Under the pieces are notes generated by a model. It ran no database searches. It was not told the origin of the DNA and saw nothing but the letters and a program-made list of their open reading frames with translations. Positions 43,490 through 52,664 of a DNA stretch of 64,000 nucleotides are shown one piece after another. The first letter of the stretch is position 1, and the number at the start of each line of letters is the position of its first letter. This stretch comes from Rugamonas fusca (lineage in GTDB: Bacteria > Pseudomonadota > Gammaproteobacteria > Burkholderiales > Burkholderiaceae_D). The position numbers and the translations under genes were made by a program. The stretch spans positions 310,001-374,000 of the forward strand of contig NZ_JACEZS010000001.1 of the NCBI RefSeq assembly GCF_014042365.1, given 5' to 3'.

Positions 43490-44884
43490 ATGGACATGAG
43501 CGTATTTGACCTGTTTAAGATCGGCATCGGGCCATCGAGTTCCCACACCGTGGGGCCGATGGTGGCTGCGCGCCGCTTCCTGGTCGACTGCGGCCCGCTC
43601 GATGACGTGGTGTCCGTCGAAGCCTCGCTGTATGGTTCGCTGGCCCTGACCGGCGTGGGCCACGCCACCGACAAGGCGGTGATCCTGGGCCTGATGGGCG
43701 AAACGCCGCAAGGGGTGGACCCGACTCGGGTGGATGCCATGCTGGCGGCCGCCGAGGAAGCGGGCGAACTGGCGCTGCTGGGTCGCCACAAGGTGCCGTT
43801 CAAGATGGCCACCGGCCTGCTTTTCCACAAAACTGAATCGCTGCCCGAGCACCCGAACGGCATGTGCTTCACTGTCAAGCGGGCCAACGGTGGCACCGTC
43901 AGCAAGGTGTATTACTCGGTCGGCGGTGGCTTCATCCGCGAGCAGGGGGAAGGGCAGGAGCCGGCTGCGGACCGTCCGGCCAGCGCCATTCCCTACCGTT
44001 TCGATACCATGGCCCAGTTGCTTGAGCATGGCAAGGCCAGTGGCTTGAGCATCCCGCAGATGTTGCGCGCCAACGAGTGCGTCAAGATCAGCAACGAGGA
44101 ACTCGATGCGGGCGTGGACCGTATCTGGCAGGTGATGCAGGACTGTATCGCCCATGGCCTCGACACCTCCGGCCAGTTGCCCGGTGGCCTGCACGTGAAG
44201 CGCCGCGCCGCCAACCTGTGGCGCCAGGCCAATGATCCCAAGGCCTTGAACAACCACGCCAACGACTTGCCGCACGACGCGCTGCACCAGGTGTCGCTGT
44301 ACGCCATGGCCGTGAACGAGGAAAACGCGGCTGGCGGACGGGTGGTGACGGCGCCCACCAACGGCGCGGCCGGCATTATTCCGGCCGTGCTGCGCTACTA
44401 CGCGGAAGACTGCAAGCCCAGCGATCCGGTGACGGGTGTGCGCAATTTCCTGCTCACGGCGGCCGCCATCGGCATGCTGTGCAAGCGTAACGCGTCGATC
44501 TCGGGCGCCGAAATCGGCTGCCAGGGTGAGGTCGGCGTGGCGTGCGCGATGGCGGCGGCCGGTCTGGTGGCGGCGCTGGGCGGCAGCAACCAGCAGATTG
44601 AGAACGCGGCCGAAATCGGCATCGAACACCACCTGGGCATGACCTGCGACCCGATCGGCGGTTTGGTGCAAATTCCCTGCATCGAGCGCAATGGCATGGG
44701 CGCCGTGAAAGCCATCACGGCCGCCTCGCTGGCCTTGAAGGGCGATGGCACCCATTTTGTGAGCCTCGATGAAGTGATCGAGACCATGCGCCAGACGGGC
44801 GCCGACATGCAGGCCAAGTACAAGGAAACGTCGCTGGGCGGGCTGGCCATCCACGTCATCACGGTCAACCACGCCGCATGTTGA
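43490..44884 (+). CDS. sdaA: L-serine ammonia-lyase, iron-sulfur type
   Basis: Single-chain enzyme of 464 aa with the N-terminal regulatory beta domain ([16 protein letters not shown]) and the catalytic alpha domain. Cys residues in [12 protein letters not shown] and [13 protein letters not shown] are the expected [4Fe-4S] ligands. It deaminates serine to pyruvate and ammonia, and fits the threonine and glycine catabolic genes upstream, because glycine can be converted to serine. A 56-bp AT-rich gap with a possible TATAAA before it may hold its own promoter. Confidence 0.95.
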   Translation: MDMSVFDLFKIGIGPSSSHTVGPMVAARRFLVDCGPLDDVVSVEASLYGSLALTGVGHATDKAVILGLMGETPQGVDPTRVDAMLAAAEEAGELALLGRHKVPFKMATGLLFHKTESLPEHPNGMCFTVKRANGGTVSKVYYSVGGGFIREQGEGQEPAADRPASAIPYRFDTMAQLLEHGKASGLSIPQMLRANECVKISNEELDAGVDRIWQVMQDCIAHGLDTSGQLPGGLHVKRRAANLWRQANDPKALNNHANDLPHDALHQVSLYAMAVNEENAAGGRVVTAPTNGAAGIIPAVLRYYAEDCKPSDPVTGVRNFLLTAAAIGMLCKRNASISGAEIGCQGEVGVACAMAAAGLVAALGGSNQQIENAAEIGIEHHLGMTCDPIGGLVQIPCIERNGMGAVKAITAASLALKGDGTHFVSLDEVIETMRQTGADMQAKYKETSLGGLAIHVITVNHAAC

Positions 44885-44940
44885 TGGATTTTTAATACCC
44901 GTAAAACAACGCGGATTTCACGGGAAAGGTCCGGCCGCAC

Positions 44941-44946
44941 TATAAT
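44941..44946 (+). promoter_or_regulatory. Probable -10 element of the thrC promoter
   Basis: A perfect TATAAT occurs in the 120-bp gap after sdaA, with only a weak -35 (TTCACG, 18 bp upstream). The transcript start would be near 44953, about 50 nt before the thrC ATG. Confidence 0.4.
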
Positions 44947-45004
44947 ATGAGCCCATCGCATCGTTTTGCCACACGCTGTTCGCTCAACTGGACCTTTCTA
45001 CTCT

Positions 45005-46483
45005 ATGCAATACGTGTCTACCCGCGCCGCCGCATCGGCCGCTGCCTCGTCTTCCCAACAATTTTCCGACATCCTGCTGGGCGGCCTCGCGCCTGACGGC
45101 GGCCTGTATCTGCCGACCGAATATCCGCAAGTGACGGGCGCCGAACTGGATAAATGGCGCCAGCTGTCCTATGCCGACCTGGCCTACGAAATCCTGCGGA
45201 AGTTCGCGACCGACATTCCCGAAGCAGACCTGCGTGCGCTGACGGCCAAGACCTATACCAAGGAAGTCTATTGCAACGCCCGCAAAGGCGAGAAGGCCAG
45301 CCAGATTACGCCGCTGCGCGTGCTGGAAGAACGCGAGGACGGCGCGCGCCTGGTGCTGCAAGCACTGTCGAACGGCCCCACGCTGGCGTTCAAGGACATG
45401 GCCATGCAATTGCTGGGCAACCTGTTCGAATACACGCTGGCCAAGCATGACGCCCAGCTCAACATCTTCGGCGCCACCTCCGGCGACACGGGCAGCGCGG
45501 CCGAATACGCCATGCGCGGCAAGAAGGGCATCCGTGTGTTCATGCTCTCGCCGCACAAGAAAATGAGCGCGTTCCAGACCGCGCAGATGTTCAGCCTGCA
45601 GGACCCCAACATCTTCAACATCGCCGTCGAAGGCGTGTTTGATGACTGCCAGGACATGGTCAAGGCCGTATCCAACGACCTGCCGTTCAAGGCCAAACAG
45701 AAGATCGGCACCGTCAACTCGATCAACTGGGCCCGCGTGGTGGCGCAGGTGGTGTACTACTTCCGTGGCTACCTGTCGGCCACCACCAGCAACGACCAGA
45801 AAGTGTCGTTCACGGTCCCATCGGGTAACTTCGGCAATATCTGCGCCGGCCACATCGCCCGCATGATGGGCCTGCCGATCGACAAGCTGGTGGCCGCCAC
45901 CAACGAGAACGACGTGCTGGACGAATTCTTCCGCACCGGCGTGTACCGCGTGCGCAAGTCGGCCGAGACCTACCACACCAGCAGCCCGTCGATGGACATT
46001 TCGAAGGCGTCCAACTTCGAGCGCTTCGTGTACGACCTGGTGGGCCGCGACGGCGACCGCACCCGCGCCCTGTTCCAGAAAGTGGAAACCCACGGCGGCT
46101 TCGACCTGTCGGGCAAGCCGGGCAGCGATGGCGACGAATTCAAGCTGGTGGCCAAGTACGGCTTCAAGTCCGGCAAGTCCACCCACCAGGACCGCCTGAA
46201 CACGATCCGCGACGTGTCCGACGACTACGGCATCACCATCGACACCCACACGGCCGACGGCATCAAGGTCGCGCGCGAGAACATGGAAGCGGGCGTGACG
46301 ATGATCGTGCTGGAAACGGCGCTGGCGGCCAAGTTCAACGAGACCATCCTCGACGCGCTGGGCGTGGACGCCGAACGTCCGGCCGGCTTCGAGAACATCG
46401 AAGCACTGCCGCAGAAGTTCGTCGTCATGCCGGCCGATGTCGAGAAGATGAAAGCCTACATCGCCGCCAACACCGGCCTGTAA
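45005..46483 (+). CDS. thrC: Threonine synthase
   Basis: Pyridoxal-phosphate enzyme of 492 aa, the long class usual in proteobacteria. The cofactor Lys is K130 in TLAFKDMAMQ, and the phosphate-binding SGNFGNICAG and ATSGDTGSAAEYA loops are present. It converts O-phosphohomoserine to threonine. The homoserine dehydrogenase gene, often placed just upstream in betaproteobacteria, is not here; instead the neighbours degrade threonine and serine. No strong ribosome site precedes the ATG at 45005, which fits the family N-terminus (QYVSTRAA); an upstream in-frame ATG at 44966 is less likely. Confidence 0.95.
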   Translation: MQYVSTRAAASAAASSSQQFSDILLGGLAPDGGLYLPTEYPQVTGAELDKWRQLSYADLAYEILRKFATDIPEADLRALTAKTYTKEVYCNARKGEKASQITPLRVLEEREDGARLVLQALSNGPTLAFKDMAMQLLGNLFEYTLAKHDAQLNIFGATSGDTGSAAEYAMRGKKGIRVFMLSPHKKMSAFQTAQMFSLQDPNIFNIAVEGVFDDCQDMVKAVSNDLPFKAKQKIGTVNSINWARVVAQVVYYFRGYLSATTSNDQKVSFTVPSGNFGNICAGHIARMMGLPIDKLVAATNENDVLDEFFRTGVYRVRKSAETYHTSSPSMDISKASNFERFVYDLVGRDGDRTRALFQKVETHGGFDLSGKPGSDGDEFKLVAKYGFKSGKSTHQDRLNTIRDVSDDYGITIDTHTADGIKVARENMEAGVTMIVLETALAAKFNETILDALGVDAERPAGFENIEALPQKFVVMPADVEKMKAYIAANTGL

Positions 46484-46508
46484 GCGAGCGCGAAGGAGTA
46501 CGCCAACC

Positions 46509-47735
46509 ATGAGCGAATACAAGCCCAAACCGCTGCTGGCGGTGAGCGAGGCGCTGGCCTTCATGCTGTCGGCCGCGCGGCCCGTGGCCGAGGTCGAGGT
46601 CATTCCCACGCTGGAAGCCAATGGCCGCGTGCTGGCCAAGGCCCAGGTGTCGGAGATGAACGTGCCGGGGCAGGACAATACGCAAATGGACGGCTACGCC
46701 GTGCGCGCGGCCGACTGCGCCGATGGTGCGGCCACGCTGACGGTGTCGCAGCGCATCCCGGCTGGTCATGTCGGCCAGCCGCTGCTGCCTGGCACGGCGG
46801 CCCGCATTTTCACCGGCGCGCTGATCCCGGAAGGGGCGGACGCCGTCGTCATGCAGGAGCAGTGCGAGGCGACCGGCAACCTGGTGACGGTGCGCCACGC
46901 GCCCAAGCCGGGCGAGTGGATACGCCGCGCCGGCGAGGACATCACCAATGGCAGCATCATCCTGCCAGCAGGTACCCGGCTGCGCAGCCAGGAACTGGGG
47001 CTGGCCGCCTCGGTCGGCCTGGCGCAGCTGCCGGTGCGGCGCAAGCTCAAGGTGGCCGTGTTCTTCACCGGCGACGAGCTGACCATGCCGGGCGAACCGC
47101 TGGCGCCGGGCGCCATCTACAACTCCAACCGTTTCACGCTGCGGGCGCTGCTGGAAAACCTGGGCTGCGAGATCAGCGACTATGGCATCGTGCCTGATTC
47201 GCTGGACGCCACCCGTGCCGTGCTGCGCGACTGCGCGCAGCAGAATGACCTGATTATCACCTCCGGCGGCGTGTCCGTCGGCGAGGAAGACCACATCAAG
47301 CCCGCCGTGGAGGCGGAAGGCAAGCTCAATATGTGGCAGATCGCCGTCAAGCCGGGCAAGCCGCTGGCCTTCGGTGAGGTGCAGAAGGCGTTCTTCGTCG
47401 GCCTGCCGGGCAACCCCGTGTCGAGCTACATCACCTTCCTGATGTTCGTGCGGCCCTTCATCCTGCGCCTGCAAGGCGTGGAGGATCCCCGTGCACTGAC
47501 GCCGCGCGCCTATCCGCTGCGCGCCGATTTCGACTGGACCAAGCCGGACCGACGCAACGAATTCCTGCGCGCCCGCTTCAATGACAAGGGCGGCCTCGAC
47601 CTGTTCACCAACCAGAGTTCCGGCGTGCTCACTTCCACGGTCTGGGGCGATGGCGTGATCGACAACCCGCCCGGCCGCAGCATCATGGCCGGTGACACGG
47701 TACGATTTATACCGTTTAGCGAATTGCTGAATTAG
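46509..47735 (+). CDS. moeA: Molybdopterin molybdotransferase MoeA
   Basis: Enzyme of 408 aa that inserts molybdate into adenylated molybdopterin. Family motifs are DNTQMDGYA, SGGVSVGEEDH and FGLPGNPVS-like (VGLPGNPVSSY). AAGGAG lies 10 nt before the ATG and only 25 bp separates it from thrC, so the two are probably cotranscribed. Confidence 0.95.
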   Translation: MSEYKPKPLLAVSEALAFMLSAARPVAEVEVIPTLEANGRVLAKAQVSEMNVPGQDNTQMDGYAVRAADCADGAATLTVSQRIPAGHVGQPLLPGTAARIFTGALIPEGADAVVMQEQCEATGNLVTVRHAPKPGEWIRRAGEDITNGSIILPAGTRLRSQELGLAASVGLAQLPVRRKLKVAVFFTGDELTMPGEPLAPGAIYNSNRFTLRALLENLGCEISDYGIVPDSLDATRAVLRDCAQQNDLIITSGGVSVGEEDHIKPAVEAEGKLNMWQIAVKPGKPLAFGEVQKAFFVGLPGNPVSSYITFLMFVRPFILRLQGVEDPRALTPRAYPLRADFDWTKPDRRNEFLRARFNDKGGLDLFTNQSSGVLTSTVWGDGVIDNPPGRSIMAGDTVRFIPFSELLN

Positions 47736-47765
47736 TTCAATATTGAACCATTTTTAAAGATAGAA

Positions 47766-48029
47766 ATGACGATGAATATTACGCTGCGATTCTTTGCCAG
47801 CGTGCGCGAAACCCTCGGCACCTCGACCGAAACGCTGGCGCTGCCCGCTGGCGCCGCCACCGTGGGCGACGTGCGTGCGCACCTGGTTGCGCGTGGCGGT
47901 AAATGGGCCGCCGCGCTCGGCGAAGGCCGCGCCTTGCGCATGGCCTGCAACCAGGTGATGTGCGCGGCCGACACCGCCTTGAGCGAAGGCTGCGAAGTGG
48001 CCTTCTTCCCGCCGGTGACGGGCGGCTGA
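47766..48029 (+). CDS. moaD: Molybdopterin synthase sulfur carrier subunit MoaD
   Basis: Small ubiquitin-fold protein of 87 aa ending in the required GG (PPVTGG), whose C-terminal thiocarboxylate supplies sulfur to the molybdopterin precursor. It lies 30 bp after moeA. The partner subunit gene moaE, frequently next to moaD, is absent; a flavoprotein gene follows instead. The ATG at 47772 is an equally possible start. Confidence 0.93.
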   Translation: MTMNITLRFFASVRETLGTSTETLALPAGAATVGDVRAHLVARGGKWAAALGEGRALRMACNQVMCAADTALSEGCEVAFFPPVTGG

Positions 48030-48150
48030 CCACCAGACATACCACACCGCCACCCGAACTGGAACTGCCGCATTCACTATCCGCCTTGGACTGACAGCCG
48101 CCACGCCAGTTTCGGGTCCGGCGTTCAACGACAGTTTTCGGATCGGCGCC

Positions 48151-49389
48151 ATGCAGTCCAGCACCCCACAATTTCGCGTCGCCGTGATCGGCGGCGGCCC
48201 CGCCGGCCTGATGGCGGCCCAGACCCTGGCACAGGGCGGGGCGCAGGTCGACCTGTACGACGCCATGCCCTCCGTCGGACGCAAGTTCCTGCTGGCCGGG
48301 CGCGGCGGCATGAACATCACCCACGCCGAACCTTATTCCGACTTCGTCACCCGCTACGGCAAGGCCGCCGAAGCGCTGCGCCCCATGCTCGACGCGTTCG
48401 GGCCGCAGCACGTGCGCGACTGGGTCCATGGCCTGGGCGTGGACACCTTCGTCGGCACCTCCGGCCGCGTGTTCCCGACTGATATGAAAGCGGCGCCGCT
48501 GTTGCGCGCATGGCTGCACCGGCTGCGCGAGCAGGGCGTGCAGTTCCATATGCGCCATCGCTGGCTGGGCTGGCGCGACGGCGCGCTGCTGCTGGCCAGT
48601 CCGGAAGGCGAGCTGGCGGTGCGGGCCGATGCCGTCATTCTTGCGCTTGGCGGCGCCAGTTGGGCGCGGCTGGGATCGGATGGGGCGTGGTTGCCATTGC
48701 TGGCCGGGCGCGGCGTGGCACTGGCGCCACTGGTGCCGGCCAACTGCGGTTTCGACGTGGACTGGAGCGGGCATTTCAGCAGCCGCTATGCCGGCCATCC
48801 ATTGACCACGGTCGCCATTCTGTCAACCGACGCGCACGGCCAACCGCTGCGCAAGCAGGGGCAATTCGTGGTGACGGCGGGCGGTGTCGAAGGCAGCCTG
48901 ATTTACGCCTTGTCGGCCGCGCTGCGCGACCAGATCGCTGCCGAGGGCAGTACCACCATCTATCTGGACCTGCTGCCCGATCTGAGCCAGCAACGGGTGC
49001 TCGACGAGGTGAGCCGCCCGCGTGGCGCCCGCTCCATGTCCAGCCACCTGCAAAGCCGCCTGGGCATCAAGGGCGTGAAGGCGGGCTTGCTGCGCGAATG
49101 TGTCGGCGCCGAGGACTATGCCGATCCCGAACGGTTGGCGCGCGCCATCAAGGCGCTGCCGGTGCGCTTGCTGCGGCCGCGTCCCATCGACGAAGCAATC
49201 AGCAGTGCCGGCGGCGTGCGTTTCGATGCGCTGGATGGCACCATGTTGAAGGCGGTGCCGGGCGTGTTCGTGGCCGGCGAAATGGTGGACTGGGAAGCGC
49301 CAACGGGCGGCTATCTGCTGACGGCCTGCCTGGCTGGCGGACTGGCGGCGGGGCGGGAAGCGCTGGCCTGGCTGCGCAAGGCGCGCTGA
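48151..49389 (+). CDS. FAD-dependent flavoprotein (HI0933/TIGR03862-type)
   Basis: Protein of 412 aa with an N-terminal FAD-binding Rossmann motif (VIGGGPAGLMAAQ), the GRKFLLAGRGGMNITH segment characteristic of the HI0933-like family and a C-terminal second FAD contact (GEMVDWEAPTGGYLLTACLAGG). The detailed family matches TIGR03862-type flavoproteins. Its substrate is unknown; some relatives act on tRNA modification or are uncharacterised oxidoreductases. It is on the same strand as moaD after a 121-bp gap with nothing recognisable. Confidence 0.88.
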   Translation: MQSSTPQFRVAVIGGGPAGLMAAQTLAQGGAQVDLYDAMPSVGRKFLLAGRGGMNITHAEPYSDFVTRYGKAAEALRPMLDAFGPQHVRDWVHGLGVDTFVGTSGRVFPTDMKAAPLLRAWLHRLREQGVQFHMRHRWLGWRDGALLLASPEGELAVRADAVILALGGASWARLGSDGAWLPLLAGRGVALAPLVPANCGFDVDWSGHFSSRYAGHPLTTVAILSTDAHGQPLRKQGQFVVTAGGVEGSLIYALSAALRDQIAAEGSTTIYLDLLPDLSQQRVLDEVSRPRGARSMSSHLQSRLGIKGVKAGLLRECVGAEDYADPERLARAIKALPVRLLRPRPIDEAISSAGGVRFDALDGTMLKAVPGVFVAGEMVDWEAPTGGYLLTACLAGGLAAGREALAWLRKAR

Positions 49390-49428
49390 AAGCAGCGCTG
49401 GCGCCGCTGCCTGTGCGAGTTCAGGCCG

Positions 49429-50241
49429 TCACTGATCCCACGTCACTTCGCCTGATCCCGTGCGGCTGACGTTGCGGTTGTCTGGATTGCCGTGCACGCG
49501 GATATCGCCGCTGCCGCGCAGGGTCAGGTCGGCCTTCTGCTTGGCGAACACCGCCGTCGTGCCCGAGCCGTTCAGGTTCACGCTGACCTGGTCCGAGGCC
49601 AGGTGCTGGGCGTCAAGATCGCCCGATCCCGTCAGCTCCGCGTTGAGCGTCTTGCAGCTGCCGCTGGACGTGATCTGCCCCGAGCCGACCATTTCCAGCG
49701 CCACGTTCTCGCTGTTGCCCGCGTTCAGGTTCAAGTCGCCCGTGCCATGCACGCCGGCGGCCAGGTTCTTGTAGCGGCCATTGAAGGTCACGTTGCCCGA
49801 TCCGTGCAGGGCCAGCTTGAATTTCTCGCCACTGAAACCATTGACAGTGGCGTCGCCGCTGCCGTGCACGTTCAGCTCGCGCAGGTCAGGCAGCACCATC
49901 ACCACCTGCAACGGCAAACGGTGGTGCAGCAGCATGCCCTTGGGGCCGATGTGGACCGTGTTGCCGTCCAGTGCGGTCTCCACGTTACCCAGCAGGCGCT
50001 GTTCACCGCGCACTTTCATGTAGGGCGTGTCGCCTTGGGTCAGCGTCAGGTCGATCGGGCCATTGAGTTCGACGATATTGATTTCCTTGCCGATCTTGCG
50101 CACTTCGCTGCCCGGCGCGCGGCCGGCGGCACTGGACGGGTTGCTGCGTCCGTACGAGCGCAGCATGCTGTAGGACACGCCGATCAGCAGGAATGCCAGC
50201 AGCAGCAGGCTGGCGGCGACTTTGAGTAATCCTCGCGTCAT
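49429..50241 (-). CDS. DUF2807 (head-GIN domain) envelope protein
   Basis: Protein of 270 aa with an N-terminal membrane or signal segment (about 7-28), followed by a repetitive beta-helix-like domain with regularly spaced GSG or GTG triplets (HGSGDATV, HGSGNVTF, HGTGDLNL, VGSGQITS, TGSGDLDA, NGSGTTAV, RGSGDIRV), as in DUF2807 proteins. It is exported or membrane-anchored. Function is unknown, but it is the third gene of a trio with a DUF1700 protein and a tiny membrane peptide. Confidence 0.85.
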   Translation of the reverse strand: MTRGLLKVAASLLLLAFLLIGVSYSMLRSYGRSNPSSAAGRAPGSEVRKIGKEINIVELNGPIDLTLTQGDTPYMKVRGEQRLLGNVETALDGNTVHIGPKGMLLHHRLPLQVVMVLPDLRELNVHGSGDATVNGFSGEKFKLALHGSGNVTFNGRYKNLAAGVHGTGDLNLNAGNSENVALEMVGSGQITSSGSCKTLNAELTGSGDLDAQHLASDQVSVNLNGSGTTAVFAKQKADLTLRGSGDIRVHGNPDNRNVSRTGSGEVTWDQ

Positions 50242-50245
50242 GGCG

Positions 50246-51019
50246 TCAACCTCCCCGCAGCAGCGACATATTCATATGCGCGTAGCGTTTCAGCCCCGCC
50301 ACGGTAAACCGCGTGACGACCAGGCTGACCAGGCACAAGGCGATGCCAGCCAACACCATGCCCAGGCCCACCAGCGCCTGCGTGGTGCGCGCGCCCTTGT
50401 CGAAATCGGTCGTCACGCGCAGGTCGCCATTGGCCATCGCTTCGGCACGATCCAGCAAACGCGGGCCCGGGCGCGGTTCATCGTTGCCCTCGGCCGGTGG
50501 GGTGTCGACAAACATGTGGATACCCATCTTGCTGATGGCCATGCGCGCTTCCAGGGTCGGATCGTCCGGCCCGTCATGGTCGATGATGGCCAGTTGCCGC
50601 AGTGGGCCTTCCAGTGCCAGCTCGTTCTGGCCCGACAGGCCGCTGGCCGTGACGGCGATGCCGCAAATGTAGAAGCCGAACGCGCTGGCGTAGACGGCCA
50701 TCAGCAGCGCCGCGTAGACCATGGCCGGAATGACCATGAACAGGTTGAACAGGGCCAGCCCGGCGAACGACATCAGCATGCGCAGCAGCGTCGCCGGATT
50801 CCTGCTTTGCTCGTAGGCGTGCAGATGGCGGTTGGCCCGCAGCGTCATGGCGATCTTGCGCGGTTCATCCAGTGCGCGCGCGATCTCCGCCTCGCTGCGG
50901 CCGGCCACCAGGCCGTCGATAAAACGCTGCTCGTAATAAGCCAGGGTCTTGGCCACCGTGTCCGGCGGCAAACCCGTCATGGCCCGCTTGAGGGCATCCA
51001 GATAGTCCTGTTTGTTCAT
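50246..51019 (-). CDS. DUF1700-type membrane protein
   Basis: Protein of 257 aa. The N-terminal helical domain (KQDYLDALKRAMTGLPPDTV to EAEIARALDEPRKIA) matches DUF1700 proteins, which usually accompany PadR-type regulators. Two central hydrophobic helices (about 80-130) and one near the C-terminus (about 215-240) anchor it. It lies between the 41-aa peptide gene and the DUF2807 gene with gaps of 16 and 4 bp, so the three form an operon. No PadR gene is present. Confidence 0.85.
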   Translation of the reverse strand: MNKQDYLDALKRAMTGLPPDTVAKTLAYYEQRFIDGLVAGRSEAEIARALDEPRKIAMTLRANRHLHAYEQSRNPATLLRMLMSFAGLALFNLFMVIPAMVYAALLMAVYASAFGFYICGIAVTASGLSGQNELALEGPLRQLAIIDHDGPDDPTLEARMAISKMGIHMFVDTPPAEGNDEPRPGPRLLDRAEAMANGDLRVTTDFDKGARTTQALVGLGMVLAGIALCLVSLVVTRFTVAGLKRYAHMNMSLLRGG

Positions 51020-51035
51020 CTTGTTGCTGCTTCAC

Positions 51036-51161
51036 TTATCGCTTATGCAATTGCGCGCTGTTTTGCGCCGCCGCCAGCTGTTCCATTTGCACGATGGCCG
51101 CCGTGCTGGCCACCACGAGCGTCAGCACGGCGATGATTTTGATGCCGAGCGCGATGTTCAT
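51036..51161 (-). CDS. 41-aa single-helix membrane peptide
   Basis: A short gene of 41 codons with a strong ribosome site (GGAGGCAGGA directly before the ATG at 51161). The peptide begins MNIALGIKIIAVL, has one hydrophobic helix of about 20 residues (4-24) and a short polar tail ending HKR. It is followed after 16 bp by the DUF1700 gene on the same strand, which supports it as a real first gene of that operon. I know no family for it. Confidence 0.6.
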   Translation of the reverse strand: MNIALGIKIIAVLTLVVASTAAIVQMEQLAAAQNSAQLHKR

Positions 51162-51278
51162 TCCTGCCTCCGACCCAGTGTGACTGCCGATGATGCGACT
51201 GTACGCATGTGCCCCAGCATGGGCCAGCGCCGTGCGACAGGATGCGCATTTGGCGGGGCAGGCGACCGAAACCGGGGA

Positions 51279-52664
51279 TCAGGCCGGCGCGTTCCACAGG
51301 CTGGCCGCGGCGCCCACGCCACTGCGCACGGCCGATTCCAGCGTGGCCGGATAGTCGCTGGCCGTGTAATCGCCGGCGATGGCCAGCCGCGCCAGCCCGG
51401 TGGCGTTGCCGGGACGGTCCAGCCCCGGCGCGCAGGCGAACGTGGCGCGCTTTTCCGTAATCACCTTGAACCACAGGGGCTGGCCCAGCTCGGGACGCTG
51501 GAACACGTCCGCCAGTTGCACGGCGATGGCTTCAGCCAGCAAGGCCTGCCCCTGTTCGGCGGCCGGGCCCGAGGCGCTGACAACGACGGCCAGCAGGCCG
51601 GCGTTATGCGCATCGAGCTGGCCCCGGTCGAATACGAACTGGCCCCATTGATAGCGCTCCGGCGCATCGAGCAGGGCGAAGAAGGGCAGGTCGAGCCGCA
51701 CCTCCTTGGCGTATTGCAGGTAGCAGGTGGTGATGGCTTCCGGTTCGAACGCCGTCAGGCGCGCGCACAGGGCGTTCAGGTCGGCGTCCGGTATGCCGTG
51801 CAGCAGCACGGCCGCCTGGCTGGCCGAGGTCGCCAATACCACGCCATCGAACGGTGCGTCCCACTGGCCGCCCACGGCTTCGCCACTGGCGCTTACTTGC
51901 CAGCGGCCGTCGTGCAGCCGCGCCAGGCCATGGACCTTGGCCCCGGTACGCACGGCGCCGGCGTGCGATCGCAGCCAGCTTTCGGCCGCCGCCGGGAACA
52001 GGGTGGTGAGGTCGGCGCGTGGCAGCAGCATGTCCGAGGCGCTGCGGCGCGCACCCAGGCTGTCGCGCAGTACGTTCAGGAACACCTGGGCCGAAGCCCG
52101 CTCCGGCGGCGTGTTGAGGGCGGCCAGGCACAGCGGGCGCCACATCAGCTGGATCAGGCGCGCGCTCTGGTCGAACCGTTCCAGCAGTTCCGATACGCTG
52201 CAATCCTGGTGCAACTGCCAGCCCATCCAGCGCGCCGTGGTGGAAAAGCGTGCCAGGCTCAGCTTGTCTTCGCGCTGCAAGCCCTTGGCGCGCAGCAGCG
52301 CGCCCAGCAGGTGCAGCGGGGCAGGCAAGGGGAGGCTCGGCGCGACAAAATCCATGCCGCCGCTGCCTGGCGGGTAGCGCATCTGCAGCGGCAGCTTGAG
52401 CAGCGCCTGCTGGTCGCGTACGCCCACCGTCTTCAGCAGGCGCAGCGTTTCGCGGTAGGCGCCCAGCATGATGTGCTGGCCGTTGTCGAGCAGGGCGCGG
52501 TCGGTAACGACGCGCCGCGCGCGCCCACCAAGCACGCGGGCCGCTTCGAACAGGGTGACCGTGCAGCCCTGGCGGGCCAGTTCCACGGCCGCCGCACAGC
52601 CCGCCCAGCCGCCGCCAACGACGGCCACGCTGCGCACGGCCAGCCCCGGTTCCTGCTTAACCAC
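51279..52664 (-). CDS. hpnE: Hydroxysqualene dehydroxylase HpnE
   Basis: FAD-dependent enzyme of 461 aa of the amine-oxidase/desaturase fold, with the dinucleotide-binding loop VVGGGWAGCAAAVELA near residue 15 and the GGRARR motif. It reduces hydroxysqualene to squalene, the last step of the HpnCDE route. The start overlaps the hpnD stop by 8 bp, showing translational coupling. Confidence 0.93.
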   Translation of the reverse strand: MVKQEPGLAVRSVAVVGGGWAGCAAAVELARQGCTVTLFEAARVLGGRARRVVTDRALLDNGQHIMLGAYRETLRLLKTVGVRDQQALLKLPLQMRYPPGSGGMDFVAPSLPLPAPLHLLGALLRAKGLQREDKLSLARFSTTARWMGWQLHQDCSVSELLERFDQSARLIQLMWRPLCLAALNTPPERASAQVFLNVLRDSLGARRSASDMLLPRADLTTLFPAAAESWLRSHAGAVRTGAKVHGLARLHDGRWQVSASGEAVGGQWDAPFDGVVLATSASQAAVLLHGIPDADLNALCARLTAFEPEAITTCYLQYAKEVRLDLPFFALLDAPERYQWGQFVFDRGQLDAHNAGLLAVVVSASGPAAEQGQALLAEAIAVQLADVFQRPELGQPLWFKVITEKRATFACAPGLDRPGNATGLARLAIAGDYTASDYPATLESAVRSGVGAAASLWNAPA

